From: DATKYV01 sp035528275
GTDB lineage: Bacteria; Acidobacteriota; Terriglobia; UBA7540
NCBI GenBank assembly: GCA_035528275.1
Contig: DATKYV010000198.1
Span: forward strand, 1 to 22,853
Direction: 5' to 3'
DNA: 22,853 nucleotides
Under the pieces are notes generated by a model. The model saw only the letters and a program-made list of their open reading frames with translations, searched no databases and was not told the origin of the DNA. Shown one piece after another: positions 13,974 to 21,711 of this stretch. Positions within the stretch are counted from its first letter, which is position 1. Each line of letters begins with the position of its first letter. The translations under genes were made by a program, and so were the position numbers.

Positions 13974-16514
13974 TCACTCTTCGAAACGCGAGAGCAGTAC
14001 TTTCTTGCCGTCCTCTTTGCGCGACTGGTCGAGCGCGGTCTCGAGGCGGTTGATGACCTCGGTGACCCCGTCCACGGCGTCGAATCGCGGTCCCAAGGGA
14101 ACGTCACAGACCGCGCAGCAGAAGTTCGGGGAACTGGTGCCATCCAGCTTCACCTGGGTAAGGACGCGCCGCAGCTTCTCGAGGGCGAGGCCACCCTGAG
14201 GCAGCGCCGTGTCCGGCAGGACGACGGCAATCGAGACCGGGCTATAGCGAACTGCGATGTCATTCTGCCGCAGGTTGGACTGCAAAGACTTCGCCACTTG
14301 CTGAAGATAGCGCTGCAGCCCGGCATCCCCGAGCGTTTTGAGCAGCTTCGTGGGGTTTTCGGGTTCAACCACGCACACCGAGAGCGGCCGGGATGATTCG
14401 AGCGCCCGCGAGGATTCCGAAAGCAGGCAGTCCACATACGAGCTGCGGGGCAGGAGACCCGTCTCCTCGTCCGTCCCCGCCAACGACCGCACCAGCCGCC
14501 GCAACTTGGTGTTCTTCACAGCCACAGTGATCTGGGTCACGATGGCGCTCAACAGGATACTTTCAGCGGGCGACCAGTTGCGTCGTGATTCGCATTGTTG
14601 TACCAGGAGCAATCCCGCCGGTCCTTCCGCTTCCATGAGCGGCAGGGCGAGAAGCGATTGGATCCCCAGTTTCTGAACGTCGCCCATCACCGGTGCGAGA
14701 ACGTGAAACTGTGAAACCTCATGCATGAGCCAGCCGTCCGGCTTCGTCCGCGCTTGCTTCATCAGTGCTGAATAGAGATTCAGCGCCGCCTCAACATCAG
14801 AGCTCGGAGTGGCTGGAGAGCAATACTCGACGGTCAGCGAGGGGGCCCGATCAGATGTCCCCAGCGCGCCCCAGCAGCGGCTGGCGTCCAGGGTGCGCCC
14901 GACCTCGTTCACCGCCACCTGCATCACGCCCTGCGAAGTGGCTTCGCGGTAGATTCGGGAGGTAATGTCGGAAATTCTTCGGAGGTCTTCGAGAGATTCC
15001 TGCAGCGCCGCGGAGCGCGTCGGGGCGGCGGCAGTCGCCGCTGAGGCCGCCGAAGTGGTCTGCCGGGAAGCTCCCGAACCGGCGGGCATGAAGCCGGCGG
15101 CGTTGTAGAGGTCGCGCAGGCGAGGCGCGTTCTCCTCCATCCCCGGGAAGAGCCGGTTGATCTTCTCCACCGTCTCCTTCAGCTTCGAGGCGAGCTGATA
15201 TTGAAAGTACATCTCGCCCTCGATGATCAGGTCATCCAGCGACTCCACCTTTTCCGGCACCGCGCCGGTTGCGGATTCCACGCTCCCAGCACGCCCTGTC
15301 GAGGGCGGCTCAACCCGTGAAGCGATGTTCGAGTACCAAGTCTTGTCAATGTGACCTTCCAGGGTGAGCAGGCGATCGTAGTGGCCTCCCCCGTAAGGGT
15401 CAACGTCGATGATCCGCTCCAGCGTGTCGCCCGCCTTGTCGTACTGCTCGGCGGCCACGTAGAGATTAAACAGCCGGGCGAGCGAGCGGCGAAGACCTTC
15501 CTCCTTGTTCAATTCGTTGTAGAGACCGGTGAGCATCTCCAGAACCGGGAGATTGGACTCGTCGGCTCCATAGATCTTCTCCAGAACGCTGAGGAATTCG
15601 GTCCGCTTGCCTTGCTGGAAGAGGCGCGCCTTGAGCTGCTGCGCGATCGCCAAGGCCTTGTCCGATTTCCCCCCCTGCACGTATCCCTCAACAACTTTCA
15701 AGACCAAGCCAATGGTTTCCGGGCGTGCCTGATAGATTTTCCAGCAGAGGGGTTCCGCTTTCTCATGCTGGCCGGTTTCGAGATATGCGCGTGCCAGCAC
15801 TTCGAGCACTGACAGGTCGTCCGGTCTCAGTTCGGAGATCGGTTCGAGAAGAGATACCGTCTCGGCGGCCCGGCCTCGGCTGAGGAAGAGTTCCGCGGCC
15901 GCAATGCTGGCGGCCTCGTCCTCGGAGTCGAGCTCGTGGGCACGCTCCACCAATTCCGCCCAGCGATCCTCCTGTCCGGCTTGGCGCGCCAGGTCCGCGG
16001 CGCGCAAGAGCGCCTCCGTGGCGATCTTTGTCTGCCGCGCCTTGACGGCCTGGTCGGCGAGTTCCACCTGCGATTCCAGGCTCGTGGGATCCAGGGTGAC
16101 AATCCTCTGCAAGCATTCCAGCATCTGCGGTCCCGCTCCCGCCTTGCGATGCAGCGCCAGCGCCTCGCGGTAAGCCTCCAGTGCCTCACTGTTCTTCTTG
16201 GTCTTTTCCAGAAGTCCGGCCAGCTTGGTCAGGATGCTCACGTCCTGCGCGGAAAGCTTCAGGATCTTGCGGCATGTGGCGACGGCCCGGGTGACGTCAT
16301 TCTTCTTGATGTACAGGTCGGTGAGCTGGGTTTGATAGCGCAGGCCCTCGGATGTCCGGTTCAGCTTCAAAGAGAGGTCGCCGAGGTTGGACAACACCTC
16401 ATCGTCGTCGGGCTCGTATTTGTAGATCTCCTGGTATGTTTCGAGCGCCGACTCAAACTTCTGCTTCTGAAGGTACTTCTCAGCCTTTTCGAAAAGCTTG
16501 TTGATGTCCGCCAT
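13974..16514 (-). CDS. TPR-GAF-degenerate GGDEF signalling protein
   Basis: A large 846-residue protein without a signal peptide or membrane segment. Residues 1 to about 390 are repeated TPR-like helix pairs (ALETYQEIYKYEPDD, ATCRKILKLSAQD, ALEAYREALALHRKAG, and so on). An Ala/Ser/Thr-rich linker near 475-500 follows. Residues about 515-675 read as a GAF domain ending LPLMEAEGPAGLLLVQ...AESILLSAIVTQITVAV. The last 165 residues have a GGDEF-like outline (DEETGLLPRSSYVDCLL; LQSNLRQNDIAVRYSP), but the active-site loop is SPVSI (758-762) instead of GGDEF, so cyclase activity is not expected. It may bind a nucleotide or partner and scaffold a complex. Its target is unknown. It is divergent from lepA. 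Confidence 0.78.
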   Translation of the reverse strand: MADINKLFEKAEKYLQKQKFESALETYQEIYKYEPDDDEVLSNLGDLSLKLNRTSEGLRYQTQLTDLYIKKNDVTRAVATCRKILKLSAQDVSILTKLAGLLEKTKKNSEALEAYREALALHRKAGAGPQMLECLQRIVTLDPTSLESQVELADQAVKARQTKIATEALLRAADLARQAGQEDRWAELVERAHELDSEDEAASIAAAELFLSRGRAAETVSLLEPISELRPDDLSVLEVLARAYLETGQHEKAEPLCWKIYQARPETIGLVLKVVEGYVQGGKSDKALAIAQQLKARLFQQGKRTEFLSVLEKIYGADESNLPVLEMLTGLYNELNKEEGLRRSLARLFNLYVAAEQYDKAGDTLERIIDVDPYGGGHYDRLLTLEGHIDKTWYSNIASRVEPPSTGRAGSVESATGAVPEKVESLDDLIIEGEMYFQYQLASKLKETVEKINRLFPGMEENAPRLRDLYNAAGFMPAGSGASRQTTSAASAATAAAPTRSAALQESLEDLRRISDITSRIYREATSQGVMQVAVNEVGRTLDASRCWGALGTSDRAPSLTVEYCSPATPSSDVEAALNLYSALMKQARTKPDGWLMHEVSQFHVLAPVMGDVQKLGIQSLLALPLMEAEGPAGLLLVQQCESRRNWSPAESILLSAIVTQITVAVKNTKLRRLVRSLAGTDEETGLLPRSSYVDCLLSESSRALESSRPLSVCVVEPENPTKLLKTLGDAGLQRYLQQVAKSLQSNLRQNDIAVRYSPVSIAVVLPDTALPQGGLALEKLRRVLTQVKLDGTSSPNFCCAVCDVPLGPRFDAVDGVTEVINRLETALDQSRKEDGKKVLLSRFEE

Positions 16515-16571
16515 GGCAAGAGCGAGGCAAAAACCCGCCTCTGTTCCTCGTAGGGTATCGCTCTACAGAAA

Positions 16572-16600
16572 TTGACAGGATAGCTCCCTTTTGCTAGATT
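16572..16600 (+). promoter_or_regulatory. Strong sigma-70-like promoter of lepA (extended -10)
   Basis: A perfect TTGACA (16572-16577) and TAGATT (16595-16600) are separated by exactly 17 bp. TGC directly before the -10 makes an extended -10. Transcription would begin near 16607, giving a leader of about 110 nt before the ATG at 16717. Confidence 0.7.
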
Positions 16601-16605
16601 TTCAA
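16577..16605 (-). promoter_or_regulatory. Candidate promoter of the TPR-GAF gene
   Basis: On the minus strand, TTGAAA (16605-16600) and TATCCT (16582-16577) are spaced by 17 bp. Transcription would begin near 16570, leaving about 55 nt before the ATG at 16514. Both boxes abut or overlap by one base the opposite-strand lepA boxes. Confidence 0.45.
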
Positions 16606-16716
16606 AGGGTTTGGAAAGAGCCTCCCGGTTATTACCGGCCCGGCCCTGCCGCACCGGCCGCACGGCGTCTCTCCCCTGGCTGGCCTCCCGCCCCGAACAG
16701 GCGCGCGAAAACACAG

Positions 16717-18519
16717 ATGACCGACGCACGAGCGATTCGCAACTTCTCGATTGTCGCCCACATTGACCATGGGAAATCCACGCTGGCCGACCGCCTGCTC
16801 GAGCTTACCGGCGCGCTCACCAAGCGGGAAATGTCCGACCAGGTCCTCGACTCGATGGACCTCGAGCGGGAGCGCGGCATCACCATCAAGGCTCACGCCG
16901 TGCGGCTGCTCTACCATGCGCGCGACGGAAACGAATATCAACTGAATCTGATCGACACACCCGGCCACGTGGACTTTTCCTACGAAGTCTCGCGGAGTCT
17001 CTCGGCGTGCGAGGGCGCCCTGCTGGTGATCGACGCTTCCCAGGGCGTCGAGGCCCAGACGCTGGCCAACGCCCAGCTCGCCATGAACAACAAGCTGGCG
17101 ATCATTCCCGTCATCAACAAGATCGATCTTCCGGGCGCGGACATTGATGCGACGCTTCAGCAGATCGAGCACGCCCTGGCGCTCGACCCCGGCGACGCCT
17201 TGCGCATCAGCGCCAAACAGGGCACGGGAATCGAGGACGTCCTCGAAGCCGTCATCGCGCGCATCCCAGCGCCCCAAGGTTCTCCCCAGGCGCCGCTCCA
17301 GGCCCTGATTTTCGATTCCTGGTTCGACAGTTACCGCGGCGTCGTCGTGCTCACCCGCGTGGTCGAGGGGACGCTCGCCGTCGGCACGCGCATCCGGCTG
17401 TGGTCGAACGGCCAGGTTTACACCGTCGAAGACCTCGGCGTCCTGACGCCCAAGCCCGTCCGCGTGGAGGCGTTGTACGCCGGCGAGGTGGGGTTTGTCA
17501 TCGCCAACATCAAGCGTATCTCCGACCCGCGCATCGGCGACACCATCACCGATGACGACCGTCCCGCGGCGGCGCCCTTGCCCGGCTTCGAAGAGATCAA
17601 GCCCATGGTCTTCTCGGGGCTTTATCCTGTGGACGCCAGCGACTATGAGCCGCTGCGCGACGCGCTCGAAAAGCTCCGCCTCAACGACTCGTCTTTTTTC
17701 TACGAGCCCGAAAGCTCCGTGGCGCTGGGCTTCGGTTTTCGCTGCGGCTTTCTTGGCTTGCTCCACATGGACATCGTTCAGGAGAGGCTGGAGAGGGAGT
17801 TCAACATCAACCTGATTACCACGGCGCCCGGCGTCCGCTACCGCGTCACCACCAAGAGTGGCGAGGTCCTGACGGTTGAAAGCCCCGCGAAATTTCCGTC
17901 AGCCGCCGAAATCAGCCGCGTGGAAGAGCCGGTCATCACCGCCATGATCTTGACCCAGGACGATTACCTGGGGGGAATCCTGAAGCTCCTTGAGGAAAAG
18001 CGTGGCGTGCAAAAAGGTTTCGAGTACGTTTCCAGCAAACGTGTGCTCCTGACCTACGACTTGCCCCTCAACGAGATCGTGCTCGACTTCTACGACCGGC
18101 TGAAATCCGTCTCGCGCGGCTACGCCTCGCTCGACTACCACCTCACGGAGTACTGGGAATCCGACCTGGTTAAAGTGGATTTGCTCGTTTCCGGCGAGCC
18201 CGTGGACGCGCTTTCCTTCGTCTGCCACCGCGACCAGGCCTACCCGCGCGGCCGCTGGCTTTGCGATAAGATGCGCAAGCTCATCCCGCGCCAACTCTTC
18301 GAAGTGGCCATCCAGGCCTCCATCGGCTCGAAGATCATCGCCCGCGAAAACGTCCCGCCCATGCGGAAAAACGTCCTCGCCAAGTGCTACGGCGGCGACA
18401 TCACCCGCAAGCGCAAGCTGCTCGAAAAACAGAAAGAAGGGAAGCGGCGCATGAAACGCGTGGGCCGAGTCGATATCCCCCAGGAAGCCTTCCTCGCCGT
18501 GCTCAAAGTCAATGAGTGA
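16717..18519 (+). CDS. lepA: Elongation factor 4 (LepA), ribosomal GTPase
   Basis: A translational GTPase related to EF-G that acts on stalled or misassembled ribosomes. The G1 motif AHIDHGKS covers residues 14-21, followed by the DTPGH and NKID motifs. The LepA-specific C-terminus ends ...GDITRKRKLLEKQKEGKRRMKRVGRVDIPQEAFLAVLKVNE. I start it at ATG 16717 (MTDARAIRNFSIVAHID), which gives the standard 600 residues. An in-frame extension to 16591 would run through the -10 box and adds nothing conserved. No clear Shine-Dalgarno precedes it, only purine-rich GCGAAAACACAG. Divergent from the TPR-GAF gene, with a shared promoter region. Confidence 0.96.
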   Translation: MTDARAIRNFSIVAHIDHGKSTLADRLLELTGALTKREMSDQVLDSMDLERERGITIKAHAVRLLYHARDGNEYQLNLIDTPGHVDFSYEVSRSLSACEGALLVIDASQGVEAQTLANAQLAMNNKLAIIPVINKIDLPGADIDATLQQIEHALALDPGDALRISAKQGTGIEDVLEAVIARIPAPQGSPQAPLQALIFDSWFDSYRGVVVLTRVVEGTLAVGTRIRLWSNGQVYTVEDLGVLTPKPVRVEALYAGEVGFVIANIKRISDPRIGDTITDDDRPAAAPLPGFEEIKPMVFSGLYPVDASDYEPLRDALEKLRLNDSSFFYEPESSVALGFGFRCGFLGLLHMDIVQERLEREFNINLITTAPGVRYRVTTKSGEVLTVESPAKFPSAAEISRVEEPVITAMILTQDDYLGGILKLLEEKRGVQKGFEYVSSKRVLLTYDLPLNEIVLDFYDRLKSVSRGYASLDYHLTEYWESDLVKVDLLVSGEPVDALSFVCHRDQAYPRGRWLCDKMRKLIPRQLFEVAIQASIGSKIIARENVPPMRKNVLAKCYGGDITRKRKLLEKQKEGKRRMKRVGRVDIPQEAFLAVLKVNE

Positions 18520-18553
18520 CCGCACGGTGGGTTCGCACTGCTTTCTTCTTCAG

Positions 18554-18594
18554 CCCTCTCCCACTGGGAGAGGGTGTCCGTCAACTGACGGACA
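18554..18594. repeat. Paired hairpins downstream of lepA
   Basis: CCCTCTCCC/GGGAGAGGG (18554-18574, three-base loop) is followed directly by TGTCCGTCA/TGACGGACA (18575-18594, two-base centre). They begin 35 bases after the lepA stop and could act as a 3' end signal, although no T-run follows. The second hairpin repeats the core of a palindrome inside MITE-like copy 1 (3633-3648). Confidence 0.6.
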
Positions 18595-18686
18595 GGTGAG
18601 GGGATTGCGGCAGGGCCAACCCGCCCCTACCACCGCGTCTGCCTTCGCGCTAAAATCTCCTCCGACACCAACCTACGGAGCTCAAC

Positions 18687-19169
18687 ATGGAACTCAAAAC
18701 TGTCGCCATCGAAAAACCCGCCGACATGAATTTCATCCTCGGCCAGTCGCACTTCATCAAGACCGTCGAAGACCTTTATGAAGCGATTGTTCAGACGGTT
18801 CCGGGGATGAAGTTCGGTATTGCCTTTTGCGAGTCGTCCGGCCCGGCGCTCGTCCGCCAGGAGGGAAACGACCCTGGGTTGGTCGAGCTGGCCGCGAAAA
18901 ACGCTCTCGCCCTTGCCTGTGGCCACTGCTTCATCATCTTCATGACCGGCGGTTTCCCCGTCAACATCCTCAACACCATCAAGAACGTCCCTGAGGTCTG
19001 CCGGATCTTTTGCGCCACGGCAAATCCTGTCGAGGTCATTGTCGCCGAGACCGACCATGGCCGCGGCATCCTCGGCGTCATCGACGGCGTGACAACCCAA
19101 GGCATCGAAACCGAAGCCGACGTCAAGTGGCGGAAGGAATTCCTACGGAAGATTGGTTACAAGCTCTAA
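18687..19169 (+). CDS. Adenosine-specific kinase family protein (PF04008-like)
   Basis: This 160-residue soluble protein matches the small family named adenosine-specific kinase, best known from archaea and scattered through bacteria. Family-like stretches are the N-terminal AIEKPADMNFILGQSHFIKTVEDLYEA, then KFGIAFCESSGPALVRQEGND, GHCFIIFMTGGFPVNILN, CRIFCATANPVEVIV and the C-terminal GRGILGVIDG. The length is that of the family. The biochemical role in bacteria is poorly established, so the name should be read as a family label. GGAG six bases before the ATG supports the start. It sits alone between lepA and a toxin-antitoxin pair, separated from lepA by a hairpin-bearing gap. Confidence 0.82.
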   Translation: MELKTVAIEKPADMNFILGQSHFIKTVEDLYEAIVQTVPGMKFGIAFCESSGPALVRQEGNDPGLVELAAKNALALACGHCFIIFMTGGFPVNILNTIKNVPEVCRIFCATANPVEVIVAETDHGRGILGVIDGVTTQGIETEADVKWRKEFLRKIGYKL

Positions 19170-19215
19170 CCAGACGAGGCTCGACACCCAGCGGGGCGGC
19201 AAGGCAACGGATGGG

Positions 19216-19242
19216 TTGCGTAGTGGGAAATCCCATTATATC
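19216..19242 (+). promoter_or_regulatory. Candidate vapBC promoter with overlapping operator palindrome
   Basis: TGGGAAATCCCA at 19224-19235 (five-bp arms, two-base centre) lies between TTGCGT (19216-19221) and an AT-rich TATATC (19237-19242). The 15-bp spacer is short. An inverted repeat inside the promoter is the usual place for VapBC autorepression. Transcription would start near 19249, at most a few bases from the ATG at 19251. Confidence 0.4.
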
Positions 19243-19250
19243 ATTCCAGC

Positions 19251-19526
19251 ATGACAGCCAAACTCACTATGGATAAAGCTGGGCGCGTTGCCATCCCAAA
19301 GGTGTTGCGGGATGAGCTGGAACTTGTCCCCGGAGACAGGCTGGAGCTTGAGTGCGAGGGCGAGCAGATGGTCTTGCGGCCACTGAGGCAGCGCCCGGCG
19401 CTCGAAAAGGAGCGAGGCATCTGGGTCTACCGGACGGGCGAGCGACTGCGCGCCGCGGAGGCCCAGGACACACTCAAACGGATTCGGGAGAGATGCAGCC
19501 GCCGTAGCCTGGGAAGCGCTGAATGA
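19251..19526 (+). CDS. vapB: VapB-type antitoxin (AbrB/MazE fold)
   Basis: A 91-residue antitoxin with an N-terminal swapped-hairpin AbrB DNA-binding domain: MDKAGRVAIPKVLRDELELVPGDRLELECEGEQMVLRP, residues about 6-45. The charged remainder (residues 46-91) would be the toxin-binding tail. It neutralises VapC and with it represses the operon. The stop overlaps the vapC start by four bases (ATGA). No Shine-Dalgarno precedes the ATG, in line with the possible leaderless start. A palindrome upstream is the likely operator. Confidence 0.88.
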   Translation: MTAKLTMDKAGRVAIPKVLRDELELVPGDRLELECEGEQMVLRPLRQRPALEKERGIWVYRTGERLRAAEAQDTLKRIRERCSRRSLGSAE

Positions 19527-19948
19527 AAGCCTTCTTCGACACATCCGTGCTGGTCGCGGTATTCCACGCCGACCACGAACGGCACGCGCCCAGCCTGAAC
19601 GCCTTCTTGAAATTCTCGCGGCGGGAGGCGGCGGCCGGCACGCACAGCCTCGCCGAAGTCTTCTCGACCCTCACCGCCTTGCCCGGCAAACACCGCGTGG
19701 CGCCGGAGCAGGCTATGCTCTTTCTCCAAACCATGCGCGAGCGGCTGACGCTGGTTACGCTCTCCGAAGACGACTACTACGATGCGATTGACGCCGCCTC
19801 GGCTCGCGCCATCGCGGGCGGCGCAATCTATGACGCGCTGCTGGCGCGGTGCGCAGTGAAAATCAAAGCCGAGACTCTGTACACGTGGAATGTTCGCGAT
19901 TTCAAGCGTCTCGGCCCGGAGATTGCCGAGCGCGTGCGTACCCCGTAA
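19523..19948 (+). CDS. vapC: VapC-type PIN-domain ribonuclease toxin
   Basis: A 141-residue PIN-domain toxin expected to cleave RNA (tRNA or rRNA in studied cases) using metal ions held by acidic residues. The acidic set is complete: D6 (FFDTSVLV), E45 (SLAEVFS), D104 (IYDALLARCA) and D126 (TWNVRDFKRLGP). It looks intact. It is translationally coupled to vapB by a four-base overlap. Which RNA it cuts cannot be told from sequence. Confidence 0.92.
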   Translation: MKAFFDTSVLVAVFHADHERHAPSLNAFLKFSRREAAAGTHSLAEVFSTLTALPGKHRVAPEQAMLFLQTMRERLTLVTLSEDDYYDAIDAASARAIAGGAIYDALLARCAVKIKAETLYTWNVRDFKRLGPEIAERVRTP

Positions 19949-20020
19949 GCCGGCCCAAATGTGAATTGTGTGGTGTGCCGGGCGTTGTCATACTCCCTCT
20001 GTGCGCGGGGAGGAATTCCC

Positions 20021-20236
20021 ATGACTCTTCATGATTACAAAACGGTCCTGTATCGTCAGGACGACGGCACTTGGGTGGCTGAGGTCCCGGTCATTCCCGG
20101 CTGTTACGCTTTAATGTCCACGCGCGAAAGTGCGCTCGCCGAACTTGCCAACGTCTTCGAGATGATTGCCGAAGAATATCGCGAGAAAGGCACCTCACTC
20201 CCCACCGGCACCACCGACAAAAACCTGCGGATCTGA
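20021..20236 (+). CDS. HicB-like antitoxin family protein, solitary
   Basis: A 71-residue protein with the HicB partial RNase-H fold: YKTVLYRQDDGTWVAEVPVIPGCYALMSTRESALAELANVFEMIAEEYREKG. The start at 20021 is set by GGGGAGG seven bases upstream; an upstream in-frame ATG at 19961 adds a Cys-rich stretch with no family match. No hicA-like toxin (small dsRNA-binding fold with a catalytic His) is found on either side, so it is a solitary HicB. It lacks the C-terminal DNA-binding domain of longer HicB proteins. It may be a stand-alone regulator or a remnant. Its stop codon lies in a REP-like hairpin. Confidence 0.8.
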   Translation: MTLHDYKTVLYRQDDGTWVAEVPVIPGCYALMSTRESALAELANVFEMIAEEYREKGTSLPTGTTDKNLRI

Positions 20237-20249
20237 AGGTCCGCGCTAC
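20227..20249 (-). repeat. REP-like hairpin at the hicB/xseA convergence
   Basis: Read on the minus strand, GTAGCG (20249-20244) leads into GCGGA...TCCGC (five-bp arms at 20227-20231 and 20240-20244). The TAG in the head is the xseA stop, and the hicB TGA is in the loop. The 14-base core GTGTAGCGCGGACC recurs with one change at the ndk 3' end. Confidence 0.6.
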
Positions 20250-21610
20250 ACCTTTCTTGTGCGGACCGTCGTCCCCAGTTCCCCGCGCGCAAGGCGAATC
20301 GAAATATCGTCGCCGATGGCAACAGCGTCCGCGTCGCGGACGATGCGGCCTGCGGCGTCGCGGGTGATGGAGTAGCCGCGGTTGAGGATAGTCAGCGGGC
20401 TTCGTTCGCGCAGCAGGGCTTCAACCTGAATCAAGCGGTTGCGGCGTTCAATCAGGAATTCTCTGAAGTGTGTTTCCACCTTCGTAGCGCGCTCGTCGAG
20501 TGCGGCGCGCTTCAACCCCAGCAGCCGCCGGAAGTCGTAGCGCAGGACACCCGCCGACGCGCTCAGCCACGCCTGCCGGCTGGTGGTGAGCTTTTCGCGA
20601 ATCAGACGTTGGAGATCGACCACGCAATCGTCCACACGCTGGGCCCTTTCCGCCAGGCGCGTGGCGAGCGTCTGGAAGACGCGGTGCATGCGCAGCTCGG
20701 TGAGTCGCCCGCGGGCTTCAGAGAGCTGCAAACGGATGATTTGCGTCATACGGCGGGCGCGCTCCTGCAGGTCAGCGACGAAATCCTGCTTGCGATGGAC
20801 AACGAGCTCCGCTGCCGCTGAAGGCGTGGGGGCGCGCAGGTCGGCGACGAAATCCGCGATGGTGAAATCGGTTTCGTGCCCGACGGCGGAGATCACCGGA
20901 ATCTTTGACGCGGCGATGGCGCGGGCCACGGTCTCTTCGTTGAACGCCCACAAGTCTTCGAGTGACCCGCCGCCGCGCCCCACGATCATGACGTCGACCG
21001 CCCGGTGCCGGTTGAAGTACTCGATTCCCTTTGCAATTTCCTCCGCCGCGCCTTCGCCTTGCACTTTGGCGGGATAGAGCAGCACGTTCATGTTGCGAAA
21101 TCGGCGGCGCAGGACGCGGAGAATGTCGCGAATCGCCGCGCCGGAGGGCGAGGTGACAATGCCAATGGTGCGCGGCAGGGCGGGCAGCGGCTTCTTGCGT
21201 CCGGGATCGAACAGCCCTTCTGCAGCGAGTTTGGCCTTTAATTGCTCGAACGCGAGTTGCAGTGCCCCCAACCCCGCCGGCTCGAGGAAGTCGACGTAAA
21301 GTTGGTACTCTCCGCGCGCCTCGTAAACGCTCAGGTGACCCCGCGCAATGACGGAAATCCCATCCTGTGGCTTGAATTTCAGATATCGCGCTTGGTTGCG
21401 AAAGCAGACGGCGCGAAGCTGTGCGCCCGCGTCCTTGAGTGTGAAGTAGAGGTGCCCGGAAGCGGCGGCGCGGAAGTTTGAGACTTCGCCCGCGACCCAG
21501 ACGTCGGGAAACTTCTGCTCGAGCAGCCCTTTGAGCTCCAGAGAGAGCTCCGAGACGCTGTAAACCTTTCGTTGCGGCACGAGTTCGAAGGGGAAGGGAA
21601 CTTGGCTCAT
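20246..21610 (-). CDS. xseA: Exodeoxyribonuclease VII large subunit
   Basis: The catalytic subunit of exonuclease VII, which degrades single-stranded DNA from both ends together with XseB. The N-terminal OB-fold region is typical: VYSVSELSLELKGLLEQKFPDVWVAGEVSNFRAAASGHLYFTLKD. The catalytic domain follows: IGIVTSPSGAAIRDILRVLRRR, VDVMIVGRGGGSLEDLWAFNEE and VISAVGHETDFTIADFVADLRAPTPSAAAE. Next come a long charged coiled-coil region and the tail ILNRGYSITRDAAGRIV. Length 454 is normal. No xseB follows it; a hicB-like gene converges instead. The ATG at 21610 has no Shine-Dalgarno; a heptamer repeat array begins eight bases upstream. Confidence 0.95.
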   Translation of the reverse strand: MSQVPFPFELVPQRKVYSVSELSLELKGLLEQKFPDVWVAGEVSNFRAAASGHLYFTLKDAGAQLRAVCFRNQARYLKFKPQDGISVIARGHLSVYEARGEYQLYVDFLEPAGLGALQLAFEQLKAKLAAEGLFDPGRKKPLPALPRTIGIVTSPSGAAIRDILRVLRRRFRNMNVLLYPAKVQGEGAAEEIAKGIEYFNRHRAVDVMIVGRGGGSLEDLWAFNEETVARAIAASKIPVISAVGHETDFTIADFVADLRAPTPSAAAELVVHRKQDFVADLQERARRMTQIIRLQLSEARGRLTELRMHRVFQTLATRLAERAQRVDDCVVDLQRLIREKLTTSRQAWLSASAGVLRYDFRRLLGLKRAALDERATKVETHFREFLIERRNRLIQVEALLRERSPLTILNRGYSITRDAAGRIVRDADAVAIGDDISIRLARGELGTTVRTRKV

Positions 21611-21617
21611 TGGAACG

Positions 21618-21710
21618 CTGTCAGCCGTCAGTGGTCAGCTGTCAGTGGAAAGTTTAGAGTTGAAAGTTCAAAGTTGAAAGTCAAAACTACCGACAAAGGA
21701 CCACGGACAA
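21618..21710. repeat. Three consecutive heptanucleotide repeat blocks
   Basis: The 101-bp gap between DUF2905 and xseA is almost entirely period-7 sequence: four units of NNGTCAG (21618-21645), five units close to AAAGTTN (21649-21683), and three units close to NGGACNA (21690-21710). The blocks differ in unit but share the 7-bp period, as in the short tandemly repeated repetitive sequences described in cyanobacteria. The array reaches to one base from the DUF2905 stop. Confidence 0.8.
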
Positions 21711-21711
21711 A

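Noticed and set aside
13974..14520. Active diguanylate cyclase
   Set aside because: The GGDEF loop is replaced by SPVSI at residues 758-762 and the metal-binding acidic residues are not in place.
16591..16716. N-terminal extension of LepA
   Set aside because: It would run through the -10 box and adds Pro/Arg-rich residues with no LepA counterpart; the 600-residue form is standard.
16594..17766. 390-codon minus-strand frame within lepA
   Set aside because: It is a shadow of the LepA GTPase domain with no family match of its own.
19961..20020. Longer HicB start
   Set aside because: The added stretch contains the GGGGAGG ribosome-binding site of the ATG at 20021 and matches nothing in the family.
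21618..21710. CRISPR array
   Set aside because: The units are 7 bp without spacers and change motif between blocks; no cas gene is nearby.
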